This document shows positions 47,982 to 59,290 of a DNA stretch of 64,000 nt, in pieces. The notes below the pieces were generated by a model, which saw nothing but the letters and a program-made list of their open reading frames with translations, had not been told where the DNA came from and did not search any database. Every line of letters starts with the position of its first letter. The stretch's first letter is position 1. This DNA is from Fluctibacter corallii (GTDB taxonomy: Bacteria > Pseudomonadota > Gammaproteobacteria > Enterobacterales > Alteromonadaceae), in the NCBI RefSeq assembly GCF_025751585.1, contig NZ_JAOWKX010000001.1, forward strand, positions 558,259 through 622,258, written 5' to 3'. A program made the position numbers and the translations under genes.

Positions 47982-49004
47982 CTACTTTATCACGGTCACT
48001 AGGTCTGAAAAACGAGGGCTAGTATACTCTTTAAACTCGCCATTTTCTCGGGTAATCAATAGTACCGCGAGATTATATTTCTCAGCAATATGAATTGCTT
48101 TATCTTTCCCCATTACATTGAGGGCGGTGGCAACCCCGTCCGCAGTCATTGACGAAGGATGAATCACTGTCACAGCGACTAAATTGTGTGTTATCGGCGC
48201 GCCAGTAATGGGGTCAATCAAGTGGGAATATCGCACCCCATTCTCTTCGTAATAATTACGATAATCGCCAGACGTGGCGATTGCATTGTCGCCAATAGAT
48301 ACAATACGCTGAATTGCGCGCTCTTTTGATACGGGCTTTTCAATCGCAATTTTCCACGCGGTTCCAGATGCCTTATTCCCTTTGACACGCATTTCACCGC
48401 CAATCTCTACAAGGTAGTTCTCAATACCCTGCTTTTCAACTAGCTCTGCTATAGCATCTACGCCATAACCTTTAGCGATGGTGGAGAGATCGATATACGT
48501 ATTTTTATGTGACTTAGTCACTAGCCCATTTTCGATGCTAATGTGTTCGATTCCCACAAAATCCCTTACCGCTGATATTTCCGTATCAGAAGGAATGGTT
48601 ACTGGACGCTTGTCTGGGCCAAATCCCCACATATTAACCAAGGGGCCGACCGTCACATCCAAATAGCCTTCGCTGAGCTCGTGCAAACGCACTGCTTCTA
48701 GCAATACGTGCTCTGTTTCTGCTGACACTTTGAACGGCTGACTGCCATTACTGTTGTTGAGACGAGATAACTCTGAATTAGGATCGTAGGTCGACATCAA
48801 CGTGTTTATGCCTTCGAGTCGAGTATCTATCTGGCTTTTTAACGAAGGCACGTCAGCGTCTAACGTATTCACAAACTTAACATTGTAGGATGTGCCCATA
48901 GTCTGCCCCTGAATGTGCGCCTCAGTCACAATAGGTTGTTGAGAGCATGCGGAAATAACAAACACTAAGAGGAATAGGGCAAAAATTCGGATTGGTTGAT
49001 TCAT
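47982..49004 (-). CDS. apbE: FAD:protein FMN transferase ApbE
   Basis: Attaches FMN through phosphoester bonds to threonines of NqrB and NqrC. 340 residues; lipoprotein signal with lipobox VISAC (Cys near residue 20), then TMGTSYNVKF, the FAD/Mg-binding IDLSTIAKGYGVDAIAE, NYLVEIGGEMRVKG, ATSGDYRNYYEENG and HLIDPITGAPI, all ApbE signatures. It follows nqrF after a terminator and precedes nqrM. Confidence 0.96.
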   Translation of the reverse strand: MNQPIRIFALFLLVFVISACSQQPIVTEAHIQGQTMGTSYNVKFVNTLDADVPSLKSQIDTRLEGINTLMSTYDPNSELSRLNNSNGSQPFKVSAETEHVLLEAVRLHELSEGYLDVTVGPLVNMWGFGPDKRPVTIPSDTEISAVRDFVGIEHISIENGLVTKSHKNTYIDLSTIAKGYGVDAIAELVEKQGIENYLVEIGGEMRVKGNKASGTAWKIAIEKPVSKERAIQRIVSIGDNAIATSGDYRNYYEENGVRYSHLIDPITGAPITHNLVAVTVIHPSSMTADGVATALNVMGKDKAIHIAEKYNLAVLLITRENGEFKEYTSPRFSDLVTVIK

Positions 49005-49048
49005 CTCTGTTGCGTTCCTGTAACAGTTAAAGACAAAGCTGCAATAAA

Positions 49049-49068
49049 AAAGGGGCTAGAGCCCCTTT
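49049..49068 (-). terminator. Terminator after nqrF
   Basis: AAAGGGGCT-AG/CT-AGCCCCTTT, a 9-bp stem with a tiny loop; the minus strand continues TTTATTG. It ends the nqrA-F transcript, so apbE-nqrM may be expressed at a lower level. Confidence 0.8.
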
Positions 49069-49086
49069 ATTATTTATCAAATAATC

Positions 49087-50319
49087 TTAGCCACCGAAGT
49101 CATCAAGCATGATGTTTTCGTCTTCTACACCAAGATCTTTAAGCATATTGATTACCGCAGCGTTCATCATAGGAGGCCCACACATGTAGAACTCACAATC
49201 TTCAGGCGCTGGGTGATCCTTCAGGTAGTTCTCTAGCAACACTTGGTGGATGAACCCTGTGTAGCCTTCCCAGTTATCTTCTGGTTGAGGATCTGAAAGT
49301 GCCACATGCCACTCAAAGTTGTCATTTTCTTTTGCCAACATATCGAAATCTTCTACATAGAACATTTCACGAAGTGAACGTGCGCCGTACCAGAAAGTGA
49401 TCTTTCTTTCAGAGTTAAGTCGACGCAATTGGTCGAAAATGTGCGAACGCATAGGTGCCATACCTGCACCACCACCGACAAATACCATTTCAGCATCCGT
49501 ATCTTTAGCAAAGAACTCACCGAATGGACCAGAGATTGTCGCTTTGTCACCCTCTTTAAGGCTCCAAATGTACGACGACATTTTACCCGCTGGTAGGCTC
49601 AAGTTATTAGGTGGCGGCGTAGCAATACGCACGTTCAACATAATAATGCCTTTTTCTTCTGGGTAGTTAGCCATTGAGTATGCACGAATGGTTTCGTCAT
49701 CCACTTTAGATTCAATATCAAAGAATCCAAAGCGCTCCCAATCAGCACGATACTCTTCAGGGATATCGTAGTCTTTATACTTAACATGGTGAGGTGGAGC
49801 TTCAATTTGAATGTAACCACCTGCACGGAAAGGTACACTTTCACCATCAGGGATCTTAAGCTTCAATTCTTTAATGAACGTGGCTTTGTTATCGTTAGAG
49901 ATAACTTCACAATCCCACTTTTTCACACCGAATACTTCTTCAGGAAGCTCGATATCCATGTCTTGCTTAATTGCTACCTGACATGACAAACGGCAACCTT
50001 CACGGGCTTCACGCTTGCTGATGTGATCTAACTCTGTAGGTAGAATTTCACCACCGCCTGCATGCACGTCAACGCGACACTGACCACATGAGCCACCGCC
50101 ACCACACGCTGATGATACAAAAATACCTGAGTCAGCCAATGCGCCCAGCAACTTGCCGCCCGGCGCAGTTTTAATAGCTTTTTCCGGATCACCATTAATC
50201 GTAATGGTGACGTCACCTGAAGGAACCAGTTTCGATTTAGCAAACATGATAATAAATACAAGCGCTAAAACGATAACAATAAACAGGCCCACTCCTAGGT
50301 AAATTTCTACTTGATTCAT
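49087..50319 (-). CDS. nqrF: Na+-NQR subunit F (NADH dehydrogenase)
   Basis: Entry subunit that oxidises NADH. 410 residues: one N-terminal helix ([20 protein letters not shown]), a [2Fe-2S] ferredoxin domain with [10 protein letters not shown] and a later REGCRLSCQ, then the FAD domain with RAYSMANYP and the NADH domain ([28 protein letters not shown]). It ends DDFGG as in Vibrio. Last of the six nqr subunit genes. Confidence 0.98.
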   Translation of the reverse strand: MNQVEIYLGVGLFIVIVLALVFIIMFAKSKLVPSGDVTITINGDPEKAIKTAPGGKLLGALADSGIFVSSACGGGGSCGQCRVDVHAGGGEILPTELDHISKREAREGCRLSCQVAIKQDMDIELPEEVFGVKKWDCEVISNDNKATFIKELKLKIPDGESVPFRAGGYIQIEAPPHHVKYKDYDIPEEYRADWERFGFFDIESKVDDETIRAYSMANYPEEKGIIMLNVRIATPPPNNLSLPAGKMSSYIWSLKEGDKATISGPFGEFFAKDTDAEMVFVGGGAGMAPMRSHIFDQLRRLNSERKITFWYGARSLREMFYVEDFDMLAKENDNFEWHVALSDPQPEDNWEGYTGFIHQVLLENYLKDHPAPEDCEFYMCGPPMMNAAVINMLKDLGVEDENIMLDDFGG

Positions 50320-50340
50320 AATTTACTCCGTCAAGTTGAC

Positions 50341-50949
50341 TTACAGGGCTACGCCAGTAAATGACTGGAATCCGAGTGCCATCAGACCAGCAATCATGAA
50401 TACTGAACCAAGGCCACGAATACCATCAGGCATGTCTGCATATTTAAGCTTCTCTCGTACAGCAGCCAGAAGTGCGATAGCGATCGCCCAACCGAAACCA
50501 CTGCCGATACCATATACTACGCTCTCTGCTAGGTTATATTCACGTTGTACCGCGAATGCAACGCCACCAAAAATCGCACAGTTTACAGTAATCAATGGTA
50601 AGAAAATCCCCAACGCGTTATATAACGCTGGGAAGAACTTATCCAAACTCATCTCAAGAATCTGAACCAACGCCGCAATAACGCCGATAAAGGTTAAGAA
50701 GTTAAGGAAGCTCAAGTCAGCCTCTGGAAAACCGGCCCATGCCAATGCCCCAGGAGCAAGTACGTTTGTATAAATCAATTGGTTCGCAGGCACAGCGATA
50801 CCGAGTACCACTATTACCGCTACACCAAGGCCAATAGCCGTTTTTACCTTTTTAGAAACCGCAAGGAAAGTACACATACCCAAGAACAATGACAGCGCCA
50901 TGTTCTCGATGAAAACCGAGCGGACGAATAAGCTAAGATAATGTTCCAT
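50341..50949 (-). CDS. nqrE: Na+-NQR subunit E
   Basis: Six-helix membrane subunit; with NqrD it holds an intramembrane iron centre and forms part of the sodium path. 202 residues starting [30 protein letters not shown], with the conserved Cys in LGMCTF and in VNCAIFGG. Gap of 3 bases from nqrD. Confidence 0.98.
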   Translation of the reverse strand: MEHYLSLFVRSVFIENMALSLFLGMCTFLAVSKKVKTAIGLGVAVIVVLGIAVPANQLIYTNVLAPGALAWAGFPEADLSFLNFLTFIGVIAALVQILEMSLDKFFPALYNALGIFLPLITVNCAIFGGVAFAVQREYNLAESVVYGIGSGFGWAIAIALLAAVREKLKYADMPDGIRGLGSVFMIAGLMALGFQSFTGVAL

Positions 50950-50952
50950 GAA

Positions 50953-51585
50953 TTACTCCTTCGGCTCTACTTGCTCTGGACGAATGGTACGGATGAACCA
51001 AATCATACCGCCAATCAGGAAGAACGAGCTAAATGGAAGAATCAATAGACCATTACCCTGATACCAACCACCGTTTTGAATAAGCGGAAGGATTTCAAAA
51101 CCAAGAATCGTACCAAAACCGGCAAGCTCTTTAATCGTACCGATTACGATCAGAATGAATGAGTACCCCAAACCATTACCGATACCGTCTAAGAAACTCA
51201 TAAACGGCGGGCTCTTCATGGCATATGCTTCGGCACGTCCCATTACGATACAGTTAGTAATAATTAAGCCTACGAAGACCGACAGTTCTTTGGCAATCTG
51301 ATAAGAGAATGCTTTAAGAATTTGGTCTACTACGATTACCAACGAAGCGATAATCGTCATTTGGATAATGATACGCACACTCGAAGGAATGTGGTTACGA
51401 ATCATTGAGATGAACAAATTAGAAAATGCGACAACGGAGGTCAATGCCAACGACATTACCAGCGCAGTTTCTAACTTGGTTGTAATAGCAAGTGCCGAGC
51501 AGATACCCAGTACTTGTAATGCAATCGGGTTGTTGTCCAGAACAGGTCCGAACAACACCTTTTTCATTTCTTTTGTATCAGCCAT
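50953..51585 (-). CDS. nqrD: Na+-NQR subunit D
   Basis: Six-helix membrane subunit paired with NqrE. 210 residues: [22 protein letters not shown], with the conserved Cys in LGICSALA, and [22 protein letters not shown] carrying the second Cys. 12 bases separate it from nqrC. Confidence 0.98.
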   Translation of the reverse strand: MADTKEMKKVLFGPVLDNNPIALQVLGICSALAITTKLETALVMSLALTSVVAFSNLFISMIRNHIPSSVRIIIQMTIIASLVIVVDQILKAFSYQIAKELSVFVGLIITNCIVMGRAEAYAMKSPPFMSFLDGIGNGLGYSFILIVIGTIKELAGFGTILGFEILPLIQNGGWYQGNGLLILPFSSFFLIGGMIWFIRTIRPEQVEPKE

Positions 51586-51597
51586 TGTTCAGAATCC

Positions 51598-52356
51598 TTA
51601 CGATTTCCAGTTTTGCATGCTCAAGAACTTTGCGTACCCTTCACGACCAGCCCAAAAAGCCAATGTGTTTTGTACGCCGTTACTTGTAAGCGTTGCGCCT
51701 GATAGAGCGTCGACCTGATAGTCGTTGCCTTCTTTCGCACCTTTTGTTACTGCAATTGCAACTTCACCGTCTTTGTAAAGTTGCTTACCATCCCACTTTG
51801 CTTTCCAGCTAGGGTTTTGAATCTCGCCGCCCAATCCTGGCGTTTCTTTGTGTTGATAGTAAACCAGTTCGCGTACAGTATTTCCATCTGCGTCAACTGC
51901 AAGAAAACCATACATAAGATCCCAAAGACCCGCGCCATGTACTGGCAATACAATACGCGTTGTTTCACCCGCATCGTTCTTGACCAAGTATACGCTTGCT
52001 ACTTTTGGCTTAGTTTGAAAGCCAACAGCGGTATTTTCAACGCGCTCATTGTAGTCTTTGTCTTTAGCGGCCTTGTACATGTTGTAATCTTCAGATGGCG
52101 CTTCAACAAATTCACCTGTTGCTAGATCAACAAAGCGTTGCTCAATGTACTTGTCATACGTGCCCGCAATATCACCTTTGGCGATCTCTTTCAGGCCCGC
52201 TGCTTCAACGATATTTGTTTGCTTATCTAGCTCTGCGTTCTTTTCTTGAAGAGAACGTAAGCCCACAGCGGCAGAAGATACAACGATTGAACAAACAAGA
52301 CACACCGCAAGAACGATACCAACGGTTCTTCCTAAAGTTTCTTTTTTAGCCGACAC
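51598..52356 (-). CDS. nqrC: Na+-NQR subunit C
   Basis: Membrane-anchored flavoprotein with FMN bound to Thr in the motif [10 protein letters not shown]. 252 residues with one N-terminal helix ([21 protein letters not shown]). GTG 52356 is chosen because GGAGG lies 7 bases upstream, giving an 11-base overlap with the end of nqrB; an in-frame start at 52392 would overlap much more. Confidence 0.96.
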   Translation of the reverse strand: MSAKKETLGRTVGIVLAVCLVCSIVVSSAAVGLRSLQEKNAELDKQTNIVEAAGLKEIAKGDIAGTYDKYIEQRFVDLATGEFVEAPSEDYNMYKAAKDKDYNERVENTAVGFQTKPKVASVYLVKNDAGETTRIVLPVHGAGLWDLMYGFLAVDADGNTVRELVYYQHKETPGLGGEIQNPSWKAKWDGKQLYKDGEVAIAVTKGAKEGNDYQVDALSGATLTSNGVQNTLAFWAGREGYAKFLSMQNWKS

Positions 52357-53557
52357 GTGCAACCCTCCGCTTGATATTGCTCTGTGCAACAAAATAATCG
52401 AATAACGGTGCCCAAAGGTTAGCGAATAAAATCGCCAGCATGATGCCTTCTGGGAAAGCTGGATTTAGTACGCGAATCATTACCGCCATAAATCCAATTA
52501 AGAAACCGTATGCCCATTTACCTGTATTGGTGAAAGAGGCTGATACCGGATCCGTCGCCATAAAGAACATACCGAACGCCAAGCCACCTACAACCATATG
52601 CCAGTACCAAGGCATAGCAAACATGGGGTTAGTGTCGCTGCCGACCATATTCAGTAAGGTTGCAAAGAACGCGACACCTAATGCTACACCTGCGACAATT
52701 CGCCACGATGCAATACGCAAGTAGATAATAAACAGTCCGCCAATCAGTAACATCAGGGTAGATACTTCACCCATAGAGCCTTGAATGTTACCGAAGAATG
52801 CCTGCCACCATGCGTCGTTGATAGACCAATCTGTGATGTTTCCTGCTGCCGCTTGACCTAGCCATGTTGCGCCAGAGAAACCGTCTGCTGCCGTCCAAAT
52901 TGCATCACCTGAAATTTGTGCAGGATACGCAAAATAAAGGAATGCGCGGCCTGACAGTGCAGGGTTCAAGAAGTTACGGCCCGTTCCACCAAAGATTTCT
53001 TTAGCAATAACCACACCAAAGGTAATACCCAAGGCAACCTGCCAAAGCGGAATCGTCGCGGGTAAGGTAAGGGCAAACAATACAGAGGTAACGAAGAAGC
53101 CTTCGTTCACTTCGTGCTTACGCACAGACGCGAACAAAATCTCCCAGAAAGCCCCAACAACAAACGTGGTTAGATACACAGGCAAGAAGAAGCATGCACC
53201 GTATGCCATTAAACCAAGCCATGTCACGCTATCAATGCCAAGCTGACCGCCAAGCGCCGTGAACAATTCTGCTTGCCACATATCTGGAAGCGTACCAGCA
53301 CCGCTTAGAATAGCAGCGTGTGCTTGCGCGCCAATATTGTACATACCATAAAACATGGCAGGGAATGTCGCCATCCATACCAAAATCATGATACGTTTAA
53401 GGTCGATACTGTCTTTAACGTGAGTAGTCGACTTATTTACTTTACCTGGCGTATAGAAAACAGTCGCAACTGCTTCATACAGGGCATACCACTTTTCGTG
53501 TTTGCCGCCTGGTTCAAAATCGGGTTCGATTTTCTCTAAATACGCTTTCAACCCCAT
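52346..53557 (-). CDS. nqrB: Na+-NQR subunit B
   Basis: Polytopic membrane subunit carrying riboflavin and covalent FMN. 403 residues with about ten helices. The FMN threonine is in [35 protein letters not shown] and [17 protein letters not shown] are conserved blocks. It lies 3 bases after nqrA. Confidence 0.98.
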   Translation of the reverse strand: MGLKAYLEKIEPDFEPGGKHEKWYALYEAVATVFYTPGKVNKSTTHVKDSIDLKRIMILVWMATFPAMFYGMYNIGAQAHAAILSGAGTLPDMWQAELFTALGGQLGIDSVTWLGLMAYGACFFLPVYLTTFVVGAFWEILFASVRKHEVNEGFFVTSVLFALTLPATIPLWQVALGITFGVVIAKEIFGGTGRNFLNPALSGRAFLYFAYPAQISGDAIWTAADGFSGATWLGQAAAGNITDWSINDAWWQAFFGNIQGSMGEVSTLMLLIGGLFIIYLRIASWRIVAGVALGVAFFATLLNMVGSDTNPMFAMPWYWHMVVGGLAFGMFFMATDPVSASFTNTGKWAYGFLIGFMAVMIRVLNPAFPEGIMLAILFANLWAPLFDYFVAQSNIKRRVARVG

Positions 53558-53560
53558 TAT

Positions 53561-54901
53561 TTAACCCTCTTTCTCAATGGTGGTGAGACACTCGCGCAAG
53601 ATAGGTCCGTAATTATATTTGCCTGGGCAAACATACGTGCATAGTGCCAAATCTTCCTCGTCTAACTCTAGGCAACCAAGGCTTTGTGCGCCATCAGTAT
53701 CGCCAGAAAGCAAGTCACGCAACAGCAATGTTGGTAGAATATCCAGCGGCATAATGCGCTCATAGTTTCCGATTGGAACCATCGAACGCTCAGAACCGTT
53801 TGTCGTGGTTGTCATGTTAAACAAACGACTTGGGCTCAAGTGACCAAGATAAGCACGGGTAACCGAGTGCTTGTCTGAGCCTGGCGCTAACCAACCAAAT
53901 AATTTCTTCTCACGGCCTTCTTTCAGTAACGATACCTGAACATGGTAACGCCCTAGGAACCCGTGTACGCCGTGTGCGTGTGTTCCCATTAGTACGGAAC
54001 CAGACACAACTCGGATTTCTCCACCATCAGATTCGCCTGATGTAAGCTGTGCACAGTCTGCACCTAGAAGGGTACGAACAAGGCGAGGTGATTTGGCAGC
54101 TGGACCAGCAAGCGATACCACACGACGGTTGTCGATTTCACCTGTAGTGAAAAGCGCACCGATAGCGATAACGTCTTGATAACCAATGTGCCACACTTTC
54201 TTACTCGCACCGACGGGATCGATGTAATGAATGTGTGTACCAACCAGACCAGCAGGGTGTGGACCTTCAAACTCTCGTACATCTGCACTTGAGCTTCCAG
54301 TCGGAATGTTAGCGTCAGACGCCTTCGTCACGTACAACTTGCCGTCTGTAAGGTGTTTGATAACCGCTAGACCGTGTTCGAAATCCGCTTTACGCTCAGC
54401 AATGATGACCTGCGGATCGCCAGCCAATGGATTGGTATCCATCGCGTTAACGAATATTGAATTAGGCGTGCTGCCTAACGCAGGAACTTTGCTAAATGGA
54501 CGTGTTCTGAATGCAGTCCACATGCCTGAATCTACCAAGGTTTTCTCGATATCATCACGCTTAAGACTGGCCAACTGAGACGCTTCAAATTTAGGGAAAG
54601 TAATTTGATCTTCGCCCTCAATTTGAATCACCACAGATTGCAAAACACGTTTTGCGCCGCGGTTAATTTCAACCACTTTACCAGCAGCGGGCGCAGTAAA
54701 TTTTACGCCAGGGTTTTTCTTGTCTTCAAACAAGATTTGCCCTTTTTTCACCACATCGTCAACTTGCACGTGCATGGTAGGACGCATGCCAACGTACTCT
54801 TCGCCCAAAACAGCTACCCGCGTTATGGCGGGACCATCATGGATTTTTTGCTCCGGCGAGCCTTCTATAGGAAGGTCAAGCCCTCGTTTAATTTTTATCA
54901 T
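53561..54901 (-). CDS. nqrA: Na+-NQR subunit A
   Basis: Cytoplasmic subunit with quinone-interacting role. 446 residues from ATG 54901 ([14 protein letters not shown]), the conserved N-terminus; the frame remains open to 54970, but those 23 residues do not belong. [18 protein letters not shown] and [15 protein letters not shown] are family signatures. First gene of the operon. Confidence 0.97.
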   Translation of the reverse strand: MIKIKRGLDLPIEGSPEQKIHDGPAITRVAVLGEEYVGMRPTMHVQVDDVVKKGQILFEDKKNPGVKFTAPAAGKVVEINRGAKRVLQSVVIQIEGEDQITFPKFEASQLASLKRDDIEKTLVDSGMWTAFRTRPFSKVPALGSTPNSIFVNAMDTNPLAGDPQVIIAERKADFEHGLAVIKHLTDGKLYVTKASDANIPTGSSSADVREFEGPHPAGLVGTHIHYIDPVGASKKVWHIGYQDVIAIGALFTTGEIDNRRVVSLAGPAAKSPRLVRTLLGADCAQLTSGESDGGEIRVVSGSVLMGTHAHGVHGFLGRYHVQVSLLKEGREKKLFGWLAPGSDKHSVTRAYLGHLSPSRLFNMTTTTNGSERSMVPIGNYERIMPLDILPTLLLRDLLSGDTDGAQSLGCLELDEEDLALCTYVCPGKYNYGPILRECLTTIEKEG

Positions 54902-55414
54902 AAGCAATCGCACTACTTTCTGTAAAAACAAATCACCATTTGACTCTTTGGCCCTCAGCGCATACGACAACGCTGACTCTCTCCTTAAAGTCCAATCGTG
55001 ATTATTCTTTGTAATTGAAATCCTTGCCCGACGTTGCTACCCACGTGAATACAGGGTAGTTGAATAAGACAGTTCTATAAAGCTGAGAGACACTGTCTCG
55101 CTTAACTTCGGAATTTTAGCATTAATTGCCTCACTTCCGCCACGTAAATTGTTGCTTAATAGGCTTTTTTGCCATTTTTTTATACAATTCTTTACTGTCG
55201 ACAAATTGAGCTGAATAAAAATCCAAAGAATACGCTTATTTACCTAATACTGCTCATACATCTAAACAAGCCGCTCTTTTTTTGCACAATCTCTTGCATG
55301 CACCTTCTCACAGTATAAAGTCTAAAACACTCGGTAACGTTTTTCCGCGTGAGTTACCTGTAAAACATAGGACAGTCTATGTATTTTGCCATTTAACTAC
55401 GAGAAGGAATCACT
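54902..55414. other. Divergent upstream region of nqrA and the acylase gene
   Basis: These 513 bases contain no supported gene. A small perfect hairpin GAGAC-ACT-GTCTC lies at 55087-55099, and the nqr promoter must be here, but no clear -35/-10 pair could be fixed. Confidence 0.5.
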
Positions 55415-57886
55415 ATGACTGGCATCTTACTTCGTATTCTTTTCACCCTATTTTTGTTTTCTACCTTGTCCTCTTGCTCCGACAATGATGACGGGGGCAC
55501 ACAACCCGACAATCAAGCCCTTCCCCTTTTTGCACCCGAAGGTAAGCTGAAGGCAGAAATACGATGGACCACACACGGCGTCCCTCATATTAAAGCCGAG
55601 AACATTGAGAGTATGGCCTATGGCGTGGGTTATGCTTCGGCCAACGATAATATCTGTATCATCGCTGACCAAGTCACCAAATTTAATTCTCAACGTTCGA
55701 AATACTTCGGACCAGATCGCGTAATCAATTCCGGTGATAGCGCGAATCTAATCAGTGACTTTGGCTACTTAACCATTGGTTTGCGTGAACTTGCCGAACA
55801 ACACATTTCGTCGATGTCAGACATGTCAAAAGCACTGCTGTCTGGATATGCGAAAGGGTTCAATTTTTATCTCAACGAAAAGGGAAAAGACAATCTAGCC
55901 CCAGCATGCGCAAGTCAGCCTTGGGTTAAAGATATTGATGAAACAGACATGCTCACCTATTTATTAGGGATTGGCACTATTGCCAGTAGCAATAACTTTC
56001 TAAACGCCATGTTTATTGCAGCACCACCAAGTGAAGACTTTCGACCTAGAGTTAAATCTACGCAGCACCCATACACACAATTTCAAGCAAAGCGCGTATC
56101 ACTACCCAATCTAAACCCCATGTCGCTCGGTTCAAACGGTTGGGGGCTTGGACGAGAGAAAACCGAAAATCAGCGGGGCATGGTGTTGGGAAATCCACAC
56201 TTTCCACACCGAGGCGCACTGCGATTTTGGCAATTTCACACAACAATTCCTAATTATTTAAACGCGATGGGAGCATCTATTCTCGGTATGCCGGGGCCAA
56301 TTAACATCGGCTTTAATGAAAATGTCGCGTGGACGCACACCTTCTCGACAGCCGAACATTTTATTATCTACGAATTATTTTTAGATGAAGCAGACACATC
56401 CTCGTTATCTTATCGCTTTGATAACACCTCTCAGGACATCACCAGTAGAGTTTACGAAATAGAAGTTGCAGACGGCACTGGAGGGACAACAATGCTCCAA
56501 AAAACAAGCTTTTATTCAGACCTTGGTCCTATTGTAGTTGTCCCCGATGTGTTTGAATGGAAGCAAGGACAACGAGCCTATGCCTTCAAAGATGCTAATT
56601 TGCCTAATTTAGATATCCTCGATCACTGGATGAGCATGAATCTTGCCGACAACATGCAGGCATTCAAGCAGGCCTTCCAAAACCATGATGGCGTAATTTT
56701 TAACAACACCATGTCTGCCTCCGAAGACGGACAGGTTTTTTACATTGATGATTCAACCGTTCCTGCTCTTTCAGATGAAGCAATGACTCTCTTAAAGGGT
56801 AACACTGCATATCGGCAAATAAGACAGCAATTTGGCGTTACTGTACTTCCAGCTAATGAATCGAAGTATGTATTCACTTCGCCAGTTTCATATGATTCAG
56901 CGCCAAAATATGAGAGTTTCTCTTATGTACAAAACTCCAATGACAGCTATTGGCTTACGAATGCCGAAAATCCATTGCCAGAACATTCGCCCCTATATGG
57001 AAAGTTCGAGTATCAACAGTCTTTACGGTCTCGCATGGCACATAGAATGATGAAAGATAGCAGCGGCGTTGATCAGCGATTCAGCCTGCAAGACTTGGAA
57101 GACATGATTTTTAATAATCGTAGTTACCTTGCCGAAGAGGCGTTAAACCCGCTTCTCGTATCATGCACTCAACAAGGTCCCACCCCTATATTGGTTGATG
57201 ATGAGGATGTTTCAATTCAAGACGCTTGTAATGCGCTCGCCAATTGGGATGGGCGATTCAATACAGACTCAATCGGCGCGGCTATTTTCAAAGAATTTGC
57301 ATTTCAGTTTAATACATCGCCACAATGGGTTGTTCCCTTTTCGGCTTCGACTCCCCTAGATACACCAAGGGATCTACTCAATAACAGCACGACACTTGCG
57401 CATTTTGCACGTGCAGTCAAAAACCTTAACGATGCCAATGTTCCCATGGATGCAGCACTGGGCGATGTTCAATTTGTCGAAGCTTCATTGCCCGACGGTT
57501 CGCCTTCTGGAAACAAACTCCCTTGGGCAGGCGGACACAACATAGATGGCAGCTTTAACGTATTTGATGGACGCGTCAGAGAAAACGATACCATGATACC
57601 TCGCCATAGTTACCCCACCCTTCCAAATACTGATTTAAGTATTGAAGCAGGAGGTTACCATTTAACGTATGGCAGTAGTTGGGTGATGTTAATGAACTTC
57701 ACTAACGATGGCCCTATCGCAAAAGGCTTGCTAACTTACTCTCAGTCTACACACCCAACGAGCGAATATTATAATGACCAGACACGCATCTATTCCCAGG
57801 GCCCTCAACTAAGAACGTTATTTTTTAGCGAAAATGATATTCAGGCTAATGTAATTAAATCAAAGGTAATTAGCTACTCCCCCTAA
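55415..57886 (+). CDS. Penicillin/AHL acylase family lipoprotein
   Basis: N-terminal-nucleophile amidohydrolase of the penicillin acylase family, 823 residues. A lipoprotein signal with lipobox TLSSC (Cys near 21) suggests outer-membrane or periplasmic anchoring. The alpha-chain region is followed by the cleavage/nucleophile motif LG-S240-N-G-W, then GNPHFP and WTHTFSTAEH. The family includes acyl-homoserine-lactone acylases (PvdQ, QuiP) and beta-lactam acylases; substrate unknown. AGAAGGA precedes the ATG. Confidence 0.88.
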   Translation: MTGILLRILFTLFLFSTLSSCSDNDDGGTQPDNQALPLFAPEGKLKAEIRWTTHGVPHIKAENIESMAYGVGYASANDNICIIADQVTKFNSQRSKYFGPDRVINSGDSANLISDFGYLTIGLRELAEQHISSMSDMSKALLSGYAKGFNFYLNEKGKDNLAPACASQPWVKDIDETDMLTYLLGIGTIASSNNFLNAMFIAAPPSEDFRPRVKSTQHPYTQFQAKRVSLPNLNPMSLGSNGWGLGREKTENQRGMVLGNPHFPHRGALRFWQFHTTIPNYLNAMGASILGMPGPINIGFNENVAWTHTFSTAEHFIIYELFLDEADTSSLSYRFDNTSQDITSRVYEIEVADGTGGTTMLQKTSFYSDLGPIVVVPDVFEWKQGQRAYAFKDANLPNLDILDHWMSMNLADNMQAFKQAFQNHDGVIFNNTMSASEDGQVFYIDDSTVPALSDEAMTLLKGNTAYRQIRQQFGVTVLPANESKYVFTSPVSYDSAPKYESFSYVQNSNDSYWLTNAENPLPEHSPLYGKFEYQQSLRSRMAHRMMKDSSGVDQRFSLQDLEDMIFNNRSYLAEEALNPLLVSCTQQGPTPILVDDEDVSIQDACNALANWDGRFNTDSIGAAIFKEFAFQFNTSPQWVVPFSASTPLDTPRDLLNNSTTLAHFARAVKNLNDANVPMDAALGDVQFVEASLPDGSPSGNKLPWAGGHNIDGSFNVFDGRVRENDTMIPRHSYPTLPNTDLSIEAGGYHLTYGSSWVMLMNFTNDGPIAKGLLTYSQSTHPTSEYYNDQTRIYSQGPQLRTLFFSENDIQANVIKSKVISYSP

Positions 57887-57952
57887 TTATGGGGACAAGT
57901 ATGAATGAAGCGGGAAATATAAAACAATCAATAAAAACAGAGTGACGGTTTT

Positions 57953-57983
57953 GATACAGCTGACGTTATTCGTCAGCTGTATC
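57953..57983. terminator. Strong hairpin between convergent genes
   Basis: GATACAGCTGACG-TTATT-CGTCAGCTGTATC: perfect 13-bp stem, 5-base loop, between the acylase gene and fabV. No clear U-tract on either strand, so termination is likely but not certain. Confidence 0.6.
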
Positions 57984-58007
57984 ATATCGTCTATTACGAT
58001 GAATGGA

Positions 58008-59186
58008 TTACCAGTTTGCTAAAGGCGAAATGTCCTCTTCATAATCAACGCCTTCAACGTCAAACCCAAATAACTTCAAAAATTCGTGGTGATAGCCTTC
58101 ATAATCACTCAACTCATGGAAATTATCTTGCGATACCTTATCCCAAAGCGCTTTGATTTTAGCTTGCGTGTCATCGTTAGTTTCAACACCATCCATGCGA
58201 TAGCGTTTCATTTCGTCGGTTACAGGGTTGCCAGCAAACAACTTTTGCTTAAACAAACCAAAAATTTGCTCAATGCAACCTTCATGTGACCCTTCTTCTT
58301 TCATCACCTTGTACATCAGAGAAATATACAGCGGCATCACCGGAATCGCAGAACTCGCCTGAGTAACAAGCGCTTTTAGCGAAGAGACATTCGCCTCTAC
58401 ATGATGACTACTATGCGCCGAAATGATAGCTGCCGCGGCGCGATCAAGGTCCTCTTTGGCCTTGCCGATGGTTGCCTGACCATAAATTGGCCATGTTAGT
58501 TCTTTTCCAATATAGGTATACGCGGTAGTTTTACAGCCATCAGCCAGTAAGTCTGCTTCTGCCAGAGCCTGCATCCACAGCTCCCAATCTTCACCACCCA
58601 TCACTTTAATGGTATTTAAAATCTCTTCTTCAGACGCAGGCTCTAACGACACATCATGTACCAAATCTTTATCGGTATCATAGGTTTTTGTTGTATACGC
58701 GTTCCCAACTGGCTTTAATGTAGACTTGTACACCTCACCTGTTTTTGGGTCTGTTCGGCGCGGTGCTGCAAGGCTGTAAATAACCAAGTCTACTTTGCCC
58801 ATATCTGCTTTAAGGGTTTCGATGACCTGTTGTTTCATCTCATCGGAGAAAGCATCCCCATTCAAGGTTTTTGCATACACACCTTGTGCTTCAGCGCGTT
58901 GATGAAAGGCTGCCGTGTTGTACCACCCAGCCGTACCCGTTTTCTTTTCAGTTGGTGCTTTTTCAAAGCAAACCCCCAACGTATTGGCTCCATAGCCAAA
59001 ACCAGACACGATACGAGACGCGAGCCCATAGCCAGTTGAACATCCAAGGACAAGGACATTTTTCGGCCCATCTCCTAATGCTGGCTGGGCTTTGACATAA
59101 CGAATTTGCTCATCGACATGAGCAGCACAACCCTTTGGGTGTGCATTAGTGCAGATAAAGCCACGAATCTTGGGCTGAATAACCAT
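58008..59186 (-). CDS. fabV: Trans-2-enoyl-ACP/CoA reductase FabV
   Basis: NADH-dependent enoyl reductase of fatty-acid synthesis, intrinsically insensitive to triclosan in this family. 392 residues: IKPRIRGFI-like start (VIQPKIRGFICTNAHPKG), nucleotide loop VLGCSTGYGLASRI, YSLAAPRRTDPKTG and the catalytic Y-x8-K (YGQATIGKAK). Ends with GVDYEEDI. No fabI seen in the window. Single gene. Confidence 0.96.
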   Translation of the reverse strand: MVIQPKIRGFICTNAHPKGCAAHVDEQIRYVKAQPALGDGPKNVLVLGCSTGYGLASRIVSGFGYGANTLGVCFEKAPTEKKTGTAGWYNTAAFHQRAEAQGVYAKTLNGDAFSDEMKQQVIETLKADMGKVDLVIYSLAAPRRTDPKTGEVYKSTLKPVGNAYTTKTYDTDKDLVHDVSLEPASEEEILNTIKVMGGEDWELWMQALAEADLLADGCKTTAYTYIGKELTWPIYGQATIGKAKEDLDRAAAAIISAHSSHHVEANVSSLKALVTQASSAIPVMPLYISLMYKVMKEEGSHEGCIEQIFGLFKQKLFAGNPVTDEMKRYRMDGVETNDDTQAKIKALWDKVSQDNFHELSDYEGYHHEFLKLFGFDVEGVDYEEDISPLANW

Positions 59187-59290
59187 GTGTTCTTCCTTTT
59201 CGAAAAATTGTTGGCTATTTTATCGGTCAAAATGTCAATAACAACTCTGAGCAGATAAAACAGCCGAACCAAAGCCATAGGAATCAATAT

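Noticed and set aside
54902..55414. Small RNA or gene between nqrA and the acylase gene
   Set aside because: Only a 5-bp hairpin was found; no terminator-ended transcript or open frame with a ribosome site.
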